Of a stretch of 64,000 nucleotides of DNA, positions 16,536 to 24,800 are shown in pieces. The stretch spans positions 1-64,000 of the forward strand of contig NZ_JBHRXI010000008.1 in the NCBI RefSeq assembly GCF_042648365.1, given 5' to 3'. The first letter of the stretch is position 1, and each line of letters starts with the position of its first letter. The position numbers and the translations under genes are program-made. Under the pieces are notes generated by a model. The model saw nothing but the letters and a program-made list of their open reading frames with translations. It was not told where the DNA came from and searched no databases. The DNA is from Lutimaribacter_A marinistellae. Its GTDB lineage: Bacteria; Pseudomonadota; Alphaproteobacteria; Rhodobacterales; Rhodobacteraceae.

Positions 16536-18332
16536 TCAGTCCGGTATTCCAATCTCTTTGAGTGTCTTGGCAAAGGCCTGCCCCACCGAAAAATCGGCGC
16601 TGGGCGTGGAACGTTTCCAACGGCTGATCGAGAAATCAGGATCCAGCCGTATGATCTTGTCCGCCGCGCTGCGCGCTGCGGTATGGTTCCCAAGGCGCCA
16701 TTCTGTCACGGCTAACATCCGAAGTGAGGACATGTGCAGGCGGTTAAGCCGCAACGAGCTTTTGATCAGTTCCAATGCGCGCGGATAATCCTCGGCGGCG
16801 AGGCTGGCGCTTCCGGCAAGACACTGGAAAAAGAAGCGATGGGGATCGCGTGGCGCAAGGTGCAAAGAGCGTTCGGCATCCCGCACCGCACGCTGCCCGT
16901 CGCCGCGAAACGCGTAGAGCGTCCCGCGCAGGGCGCGTCCGGTCGCCTCATTCGGCGTGTATTCGAGCGCGCTGTCGTAAAGCTCTTCAGCCTCGTCAAG
17001 ATCGTGCAATAGGTTTGTCTGCACGAAGCCTTCGGCGATGAGCGCGCCGCTGTTGGTCGGATCGAGATCCAATGCGCGGTGAGTGTGATTGAGCGCTGAT
17101 CGCGCTTCTTGCTGCAGGTCGGTCGACCAGCCCTGAACCACTTTCAGAACATGCCAGCGCGACTTCCATGCAAGGGGAACGGGGTTGTTTGGAATGCGGT
17201 CTATCAGGGCATCCAGCAACTCTCCGGCCCGTATGAAATCCGCGCGCGACAAGCGGTGCATTAGCGCCACCGAGGCCATGAGGATCTCGAAGCTGTCGAG
17301 TGACGGGACCGGTTGGCTCATCGCGCGCTTCATTTCCAAATCGAGGATCGCGAGGTGGATGTCGTTGGCGACCTGGGCGAAGATCTCGTTCTTTTCCATG
17401 ACATGGGCTGCATCCAGTTCGATCCGATCCGACCAGATGATCCGTCCGCTTTGTGCCGAAGAGACAGCAATATCGAGCACGTGCCGGGTATCTCCGGCTG
17501 CGCAAGAACCTGAAAGCAGGAAATCCGCGTTCAACGCTTTGGACAATTCCGGCAGCGAGAAGGTTTCGACCCGAATGGCCATTGTGGACAGCCGCGATAT
17601 GACGTTCATTCTGTGGGATCGTGACAGGGCGGCGATCAGGTCATCGGCAAGCATGTCGCCCCACAGTTGATTGCCGTCAGAACCACGTGTCGAAAAGGGC
17701 AGAACGGCAATCGTAGGCAGCAGGTCTTCAGGCGACATCAGGGGTGCCACTCGCGAAACCTCGTCTTGTGTCACCACGCGGAAGGCATGAACCGGATCGA
17801 CAACGTTCTTGAGGTATACAGGGCCGATATCCTCGAACTCTGCATCGTGACAGTTGGCCAGGGTATCCCGGACACTGGCAGAGGCGACGATCGCCCCGGG
17901 ATATGCCGTGCTTGCAAGCCGGGCAGCTATGTTTACGTCACGGCCGTAGAGGTCGGCATCCGGTCCACGCAAGACATCACCTGAATGCATGCCGATGCGG
18001 ATTTCCATGTTCTGCCGGTCAGCGTCGCGCTGGTTGATCGCCGCGAGTTCTTCGCGCATGTTCAGCGCCTCGCGTACGGCCTGAAGCGGGTCGTCGAACT
18101 CGAGCATCAGCCCGTCGCCGAGTGTCTTCACAATGCGGCCGGCGCGGTTGCCTGAAATCCGTTGTTCGACCGCAGCAACGAACCCAAGCCAACGACGGAC
18201 CGTGCCCTCTTCGTCATTGTCAATCAGGCGGACCGAGTCCACGACATCGACAAACACGATCGTCTCGGGAGAGCGCAGCAGCGCCTGCATCCCAAGCATG
18301 TCGTCAGGAGAACTCTTTCTTTTTTCTGCCAT
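16536..18332 (-). CDS. class III adenylate cyclase with TPR region
   Basis: 598 residues from the ATG at 18332 (GGGG 9 bases upstream); an upstream in-frame GTG at 18341 is the alternative. Cyclase homology domain at about 24-190: metal Asp D29 in 'FVDVVDS' and D73 in 'KTLGDGLMLEF', purine-recognition K69 and D132 in 'GRDVNIAARL', transition-state N134 and R138. The Lys/Asp pair predicts ATP, hence cAMP. Residues about 205-320 resemble the CadC/TolB-like stretch common in such proteins ('TIAVLPFSTRGSDGNQLWGD'), and 330-598 are TPR-type helical repeats. No transmembrane helix is evident. First gene of the operon with the PAP2-like and subtilase genes. Confidence 0.88.
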   Translation of the reverse strand: MAEKRKSSPDDMLGMQALLRSPETIVFVDVVDSVRLIDNDEEGTVRRWLGFVAAVEQRISGNRAGRIVKTLGDGLMLEFDDPLQAVREALNMREELAAINQRDADRQNMEIRIGMHSGDVLRGPDADLYGRDVNIAARLASTAYPGAIVASASVRDTLANCHDAEFEDIGPVYLKNVVDPVHAFRVVTQDEVSRVAPLMSPEDLLPTIAVLPFSTRGSDGNQLWGDMLADDLIAALSRSHRMNVISRLSTMAIRVETFSLPELSKALNADFLLSGSCAAGDTRHVLDIAVSSAQSGRIIWSDRIELDAAHVMEKNEIFAQVANDIHLAILDLEMKRAMSQPVPSLDSFEILMASVALMHRLSRADFIRAGELLDALIDRIPNNPVPLAWKSRWHVLKVVQGWSTDLQQEARSALNHTHRALDLDPTNSGALIAEGFVQTNLLHDLDEAEELYDSALEYTPNEATGRALRGTLYAFRGDGQRAVRDAERSLHLAPRDPHRFFFQCLAGSASLAAEDYPRALELIKSSLRLNRLHMSSLRMLAVTEWRLGNHTAARSAADKIIRLDPDFSISRWKRSTPSADFSVGQAFAKTLKEIGIPD

Positions 18333-18545
18333 GCAAAGCACCCCGGAAAGCCGGAGCCGTTAGCTCTAGTATAGCGAAAACCAGATATTTTGCATCCTTT
18401 TGGCATGACAGCCGACGTCAGGTGTCGTGGTCACAGGGTAGCTGTTTCATCGCGTGCGATGCAGGGTAGACATGCGCGCGCAATCACAATCCGCACGAAG
18501 ATGTGCGGGGTCGGTGGACCAACAGAAAGATCCACCAAATCGCGC

Positions 18546-19664
18546 TTATGACCAAGATGCCTCTGAGGAGCCTACAGGTGGCGCACCAGTGTGCTGTTCT
18601 GGGCGTTTTCCGTTGAAGCTGAGCGGCAGGCCCAATCCGCGTATCTCGGGGTTGTCGGGCGCAGCTTGAACCATACCCAGAGCCTCGGTTTGTGCGTGGT
18701 CCAATGCCTCGGATATGGTGTTTACCGGGGCACATGGGACGCCGGCCTTGCCAAGCACGTCAAACCAATACTCCTGCGGCTTCCGTTTCAGGAGATCGCC
18801 GACCATCCCCTCTATCAGCGCCTTGTTCCGGACACGTGCGGGGTTGTCACGGAACCGATCGTCGTCCGGCCAGTCAGGACGATCGAGTACCTCGGCCAGC
18901 TTGCGGAAAAGCGCGTCACTTGCGCAGGCCAGCATGAGAGGGCCGGTTTCCGTCTCGAAGTACCCATAAGGAGAAATGAGGTGATGGCTTGCTCCGTTGC
19001 GGCCCGGTTCGTTGCCAGACGCAAGATACGAGCTTGCGGCGACAGCCGTCCATGCCAGGGCGGTTTCAAAAAGCGAGGTCTGAACAAGGCCACCCTTTCC
19101 AGTCCTGTGTCGTTCCTGGATAGCGGCGAGAACACCGATGGCCAGCCACATGCCCGAGCCGAAGTCACATACCGAAGGGCCGCACCGGACAGGGGCGCGG
19201 TCGGCCTCTCCCGTAATGCTCATGACACCACCGAAGGCCTGTCCAAGGATTTCGTAGCCGGGCAGATCCTTCAGAGGTCCCTTGGGGCCATAAGCGCTGA
19301 TCTCGGCGTAAATCAGCCGGGGAAACTCGCTGGCGAGCGTATCCGGTCCGAGGCCGAGCCGGTTCAGGGCGCCGGGTCGCAAATTGTGTACCAACACGTC
19401 AGCGTCGGCGATAAGCGACCTGCATGTGGCAACGTCGGTTGGGTCTTTCAGGTCGAGAGCAACGGATCTTTTGTTGCTGTTGATCGCATGAAAGACCGCG
19501 GCATCTTCGCCCCAGAACGGCGGCCCCCAACGGCGCGCTTCATCCCCGCTGCCGGGGCGTTCGATCTTGATGACGTCCGCCCCAAGATGCGCAAGAATTT
19601 CCGAGGCGAAGGGACCAGCAAAAGCCTGCCCAATCTCAACAACGCGGATTCCTGAAAGCTGCAT
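18546..19664 (-). CDS. family III CoA transferase (CaiB/BaiF type)
   Basis: 372 residues. The opening 'LSGIRVVEIGQAFAGPFASE', 'LGADVIKIERPGSGDEARRW', 'LDLKDPTDV' and 'LVHNLRPGALNRLGLGPDTL' are hallmark family blocks, and the catalytic Asp lies in 'VCDFGSGMW'. It moves CoA between carboxylic acids without a ping-pong CoA-glutamate of the class I type. It follows the unrecognised 348-aa protein by 9 bases and a MaoC hydratase, so it probably activates an acid that is then hydrated. The acid is not identifiable. Confidence 0.9.
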   Translation of the reverse strand: MQLSGIRVVEIGQAFAGPFASEILAHLGADVIKIERPGSGDEARRWGPPFWGEDAAVFHAINSNKRSVALDLKDPTDVATCRSLIADADVLVHNLRPGALNRLGLGPDTLASEFPRLIYAEISAYGPKGPLKDLPGYEILGQAFGGVMSITGEADRAPVRCGPSVCDFGSGMWLAIGVLAAIQERHRTGKGGLVQTSLFETALAWTAVAASSYLASGNEPGRNGASHHLISPYGYFETETGPLMLACASDALFRKLAEVLDRPDWPDDDRFRDNPARVRNKALIEGMVGDLLKRKPQEYWFDVLGKAGVPCAPVNTISEALDHAQTEALGMVQAAPDNPEIRGLGLPLSFNGKRPEQHTGAPPVGSSEASWS

Positions 19665-19673
19665 GGTATTGTC

Positions 19674-20720
19674 CTACGTTTGTTGGATGGATGCTTGTTC
19701 GCGAAGCGACAATTTCCACACCAGGCCGTCTGCATTGTGCTCGACCCCGACATCGAAAAAGCTGCGGTGTGATGCGATGGCACCCAACCAGAGTTGAATC
19801 CAGCACGCCAGGATACTGGCCCGGTCGTGGCCTTCGATATCGCGAACGACGCGCAGCCCGGTCTGTGTTACCTTCGCCTGCTGACCATCATCGTGCAGTG
19901 TCATCTCAACCCCGTCACCCATTCCGGCGAAAGCTTTCTGCAAGAAGTCCGCAACATCCGGTACCGCGCCATCGACGCAGTCCATTGCTTGTGCCAAATG
20001 GCGGTACTGCTGAAGTCCGGTCAGGCGTGCAGCGCGTTTTCCAATGTCCATTGCCTGGTCCGCACCGATGACGTGTCCCAATTCACGTAAGCCGTTGCGG
20101 ACATACTCCAGCGCATAGTTTCGCGCGGCCTTGGATAGTCGCTCATCACTCCACTGGTCATCTGGCGGCGCAGGCTGTTTGCTTGGGTCAAAAGACGGCG
20201 GCACTTCTTGCGGAGCAAAGCGCAGCCGTTCTTCTGGCAGCAGCTCGTGGTCATACTCCTGAAAGTAGCCGCATAACCCGAATTGACCGGTCAGGTCTTC
20301 GGAGACGCAGACATACCCAAGGCGCGGGTTCTTCAATGACACCCCGTTTTGAGCATACCAACCGCGCAGGAAGCCACGGCTGGCCTCGACCGGGATGCCA
20401 CAGATCGCGGGACCGTCATACATCCAGCGCGGATAACGGAACCGCACCCAAGCCTTGCGATCGTTTTCCTCCATGTATTCGACACGGACCCCGCCGACAC
20501 CATTGGACAAGACATGATACTTTGCACATGCGACTGCGTGGGGCAGGTCACTAAGTCCAAGCTTTTCGAAGCTCGACAGAAACTTGTCTTCATGCTGCCT
20601 TCGGAACAGCCGAAACATCCAATCGCCCACGACATCGCGCCCTTTCTCGACGGCGACCATCAGTTGAAGACCTAGAAAGTACTGGTGATGCAGATGCGCC
20701 TGCGCCTTGATCGAATTCAT
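19674..20720 (-). CDS. uncharacterised 348-aa protein in a CoA-acid operon
   Basis: I do not recognise a family with confidence. The protein has no signal peptide or membrane helix. It contains a Trp/Tyr-rich stretch ('WVRFRYPRWMYDGPAICGIP', 'FLRGWYAQNGVSLKNPRLGY') and a second half with 'EYVRNGLRELGHVIGADQAM' and 'ACWIQLWLGAIASHRSFFDV'. The two halves are joined by a proline-rich linker (about 170-190). It overlaps the MaoC gene by 4 bases and is followed 9 bases later by the CoA transferase, so it is surely a working partner of those enzymes. A hydrolase or a substrate-binding fold is possible; I would not assign either. Confidence 0.75.
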   Translation of the reverse strand: MNSIKAQAHLHHQYFLGLQLMVAVEKGRDVVGDWMFRLFRRQHEDKFLSSFEKLGLSDLPHAVACAKYHVLSNGVGGVRVEYMEENDRKAWVRFRYPRWMYDGPAICGIPVEASRGFLRGWYAQNGVSLKNPRLGYVCVSEDLTGQFGLCGYFQEYDHELLPEERLRFAPQEVPPSFDPSKQPAPPDDQWSDERLSKAARNYALEYVRNGLRELGHVIGADQAMDIGKRAARLTGLQQYRHLAQAMDCVDGAVPDVADFLQKAFAGMGDGVEMTLHDDGQQAKVTQTGLRVVRDIEGHDRASILACWIQLWLGAIASHRSFFDVGVEHNADGLVWKLSLREQASIQQT

Positions 20721-21205
20721 CCTTCGGGCTCCCGTTTGCGGATCAGGTAGCTGTGCTCGCCTTCGAAAACCTGAACGCTGTCCTGATTCCAGATCTCTGC
20801 CTTCAACGTAATGATTCCGGTCGTGTTCTGCGGCTTCAGTCCGGCGATAGTAAGACGTGGGTAGAGCGTGTCACCGGCATAGACAGGTTTGAGAACGCGA
20901 CCGGAAAGTTCGATCATTCCGAGAAGGGAGGCGGCCACCTGCTGCGGAAATGTGCCTGCACCTGCCGCCGACTGGATCATTACTTGCATGCCATGTGCCA
21001 GGAGGTGCTTGTGTCCGCGCGCATGGCAGTAGTTCACATCGTAGTGGATCGGATCGTTGTCGCCCGAGGCAAGTTGGAACGCCGCAAAAAGCGCCTCGGT
21101 CATGGTGCGGGACGGAATGTAGAATCTTTCTCCGAGTTCGAAATCCTCGAAATAACGGTTTGGTCCGGCGTGAAGATCGCGCAAGACGTCGAAATCGTCG
21201 ATCAT
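20717..21205 (-). CDS. MaoC-family hot-dog hydratase
   Basis: 162 residues, single hot-dog domain. The hydratase motif 'ASGDNDPIHYD' supplies the catalytic D49 and H54, with 'ARGHKHLLAHGMQ' forming the following helix and 'PVYAGDTLYPRLTIAG' the strand typical of MaoC and mesaconyl/crotonyl-type hydratases. It should add or remove water on an enoyl-CoA. First gene of a three-gene operon with the unrecognised protein and the CoA transferase; the next gene on the other side is divergent and 650 bases away. Confidence 0.88.
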   Translation of the reverse strand: MIDDFDVLRDLHAGPNRYFEDFELGERFYIPSRTMTEALFAAFQLASGDNDPIHYDVNYCHARGHKHLLAHGMQVMIQSAAGAGTFPQQVAASLLGMIELSGRVLKPVYAGDTLYPRLTIAGLKPQNTTGIITLKAEIWNQDSVQVFEGEHSYLIRKREPEG

Positions 21206-21856
21206 GAACCTTCACCCATTCCTAACCGAAACCCGAGACGTTGCATGGGCAGAGCGACACAGCGTGCGATCGGTAAGGTAGGTCGCAGAGATTCTAGCCT
21301 TTTCAACAGGAACTTCGTAATTTGTGGGAAGGTGGTTTGCTCGAGACCAGCCAGCGGGTTGGCCCGGTCTGACGCAGTTCGTGACAATCGTTCCATAGGT
21401 GCAAACCTCGCTGGAAGTGTAGTTCTGCCACCCTAGGCGACGCGGAAATTTCTTCAACCGGGTGTCGGGGACACGCGTTCGGTTGAGGTATCGCGTCTGA
21501 AGCGGCCAAGTGCTAGAGACGAAAGTACGGCCTGTCTGGCCAATCGACGCGCAAGCGGTGCGATTGCGCAACCCCCGCTAAGTCATCTGGTCACAGAGGC
21601 CGTCGGACAAGTCTGCCTGAGGTACGGAACACCCAGTTTCTGGTAATCTGCGCGACGGAGATGCGAAGAAACAAAGCTTCGCATGATAGACCGAGGCTGG
21701 TCGTATGCTATCGCTTTCAGGCCGATCCTTGCCAAGTTCACTCAAATCGAAGAACATCTTCGTAACCCGAATTACCGGGAACACTTTCTATTGCCGCCCA
21801 CGTTTTTTCAGTGGGTTTTGATCAAGATATTTTCGTGTGGGGATTGGGGGGCGACC
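21206..21856. other. 651-base intergenic region between MaoC and giant RTX gene
   Basis: No convincing gene. It separates two divergent starts and so must hold both promoters. Features visible are an inverted repeat at 21661-21684 and an AT-rich stretch at about 21808-21836 ('TTTTGATCAAGATATTTT'-like) close to the RTX start, a plausible promoter core. The ATG at 21857 is preceded by a G run; an in-frame ATG at 21683 would add 58 residues that look unlike the conserved head of the sister RTX proteins. Confidence 0.5.
21661..21684. promoter_or_regulatory. inverted repeat, possible operator
   Basis: ATGCGAAG / CTTCGCAT, perfect 8-base arms around an 8-base A-rich spacer, 173 bases upstream of the RTX ATG. 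No T run follows, so an operator or leader hairpin is more likely than a terminator. Confidence 0.35.
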
Positions 21857-24800
21857 ATGACCATTACGCCATTTCTTTGGGGGCCCGAGCGGCTCATCAA
21901 CTCTCGTATCGTGGATGCGCAGAGATATCCGAGTGTTGAGGTGGCCCCAAACGGCAATTTCGTCGTTGCCTACCAGACACAGGCTTACGGCGCTTCGAAC
22001 CAGATCGGGTTACGCATATTGAACGAGGCCGGCGGGCCAATCGGTGCCGAGACACGCGTTGGCGGCCCGTCCCCCGGCGTATATGCGACCGCTCCTTCGG
22101 TAGCCGTTTTGAACAACGGAAACATCGTAGTGGGCTACACCTATGGCGGGATCGATGTTCGCGCAACGATCCTGTCGTCCGACGCGTCCGAGGTGATTGC
22201 CGAAATCGTCCTTCCGCGCGCACCGCAGGACGTTGTTGGCCCGATCAACCAGGTCACCTTGACCGCCCTCGACAGTGGCGGGTTCGCCGCCGCCTGGACA
22301 CAAGGCAATTTCGGCGATCAGGATATCCGCTACGCTACGTTTTCCGCCACCGGGACGCGGCAAACACTTCTCGACGGGCTGGCCTCCACCAGCACCGGAA
22401 ATCATCGGTATGCGGATATTGCGAAACTGAACAACGGCAACGTCGTCATTGTCTGGGAGCGCGAGCTTCTGAATGGGAACAAGGCCACGCGCGCAAAGAT
22501 CGTCACCGAGACGGGCGTGACCGTGGTGTCGGAATTCGCGGTAAACAGTAACACCTCCGGCGACGAACTCAGGCCCTCGGTGACCACCCTGACGAATGGG
22601 GACTTCGTTGTCGCGTGGGATCAAGCAGGCGATCATCAGTTCCGTATCTTCAACGAGGACGCAACGCCCGTGACCTCGGATATTTCGCAGACCGCTTTGG
22701 CCGGGAATGCCGAGGTAAAGGCGCTCAACGATGGAGGCTTTCTGCTCGTTGGAATCGACTCGGGCAGTGATCTGTCGGCGCAGCGTTACGACGCGTCCGG
22801 TGCGACGGTTGGCAGTCTGATCCAGGTCAACACCACTGCGACCGACAGCCAGATATTGCCCGCCGTTGCGGTGAACGACGACGGGCGCGCGCTGGTTGTC
22901 TGGGAAGACCTCAGCCAGACGCCGGATGACACGGATGATCGCGCCATTCGCGGGCAGATGCTGAGCCTGACAAATGCAAACAATGCGATCAACGGCGGGT
23001 CTGGTAACAACGTCCTGTTCGGAAACAATTTTGCAAACGAGATCTACGGCAACGCCGGAAACGACACGATCACCGCGCAGGGTGGCGACGACTTTGTCGA
23101 TGGCGGGGCGGATGACGACCTTTTCCACGATACAGATTTCCCCAGCGGCGACGACTACGACGGCGGCCTTGGGACCGACACCTTGGACTGGTCCACGCTG
23201 ACTTTCGCTTCGGGACGCGTGACCGTGGATATCGGTGAGGGGCATGCCACCTCGACCTTGACGGGCCTGTCCGACACGTTCCGTAGAATCGAGGTCTTTC
23301 GCGGCAGCCAGGGCGATGAAACCTACATCGACGACACCGGCGGCACGACGATCTTCGCCGAAGGCGGCGAAGATACAGTGCAGATGCGCGATGTTCTGTT
23401 CAACGGAGATGCGTATCACGGCGGCACAGGCTATGACACGTTCGACCTCAGCGCGATTCCCTGGATCTTTTCCCCCACTATCAACCTTGCCACGAACAGC
23501 TGGTCCCACAACGGGTCGGCGGAGGTGGTCAGTTCGTTCGAACACATTATCGGCGGTAACGGGCTGGCGGGCGAAAACCTGATCGGTAATAGCTTGGCGA
23601 ACGAGATCCACGGCAACGGCGCCGAAGACACGATTTCGGGCGGGGGCGGTGCAGATACGCTGCGCGGCGGCGATGACGATGATGAGATCCAGGTTTTTGC
23701 AGGCGAGGCGACCAGCGGAATGGTGCTTGATGGCGGTGCGGATTTCGATCGCCTGGTGTCGCGCTTCGGTGGCACACACAGCTTTCAGCTTACATCGCTG
23801 AGTGGTTTCGAAGAGCTCGCTTTCGAAGGTGCCGGAGGGACGAATTCAGCGGTGTTCTATGCGGCGCAGTTCGGCCCGGGCTTGGCGCTTGACGCCAATA
23901 TCATCGGTGACCCCACCTTTGGTCGCGAAAACGAGATCGTTGTAGTGATGGGGCCGCGTGTCACGCTCGATCTATCCTCGCTGAACTTCTCGAACTGGAG
24001 CGGCGAGGATCGCGTTATCGTAAATGGCGACTCCTCTTCGGACAACATCATCGGTTCCGAGGTCAACGATCAGATCAACGCGGGATCGGGCAATAATATC
24101 ATCGATGCCGGCTTGGGGCGAGATACCGTTACGGGCGGCGGCAATCGCGACATCTTTGTCGACACCAACAATGGAGCGTCCCAGAATATCGATGTCTACA
24201 ACGGCGGTGGCGGACGGGACCAATACCAGGCAACCGCCATTGCGTGGTCGTCGATCACGGAATTCGACCTACTCAACAATCGGCAGACAGTCTCGGGTGG
24301 TTTGCTACGCGATCAGTTGTTCGACATCGAAGACCTTCTCGTTTCGGGCAGTGCTGCCTTGCGGGGCGATAACGAGGACAACCTGTTGGAGGTCGACAAC
24401 TCGGTCTTCGATGGCAACAACCTGTTGCGGGGCGAAGGCGGCAATGACGAATTGCGCGGCGACAGCGGCAACGACACCCTGATCGGTGGAATTGGTTTCG
24501 ATACGTTGGTTGGGGGCAGCGGCAATGACGAGTTGCACATCGATCAGGAAATGGATGTCGTAACCGAACTGGCGCTTGGCGGAAATGACACCATTGTTTC
24601 GTGGCTGCAGTCGACCCACCTCGCGCTCTACAATCATGTAGAGAACCTGCATGGAGCGGGTGGATTCGGCCAGCAACTTTATGGAAATTCAAACGCCAAC
24701 CGCGTTTCCTCGGATGGAGAAGACGCGATCCTGTACGGCAATGACGGGAACGACACTCTGATAGGCGACGTGGGCAGCAACATCTTTGTCGGAGGAGTGG

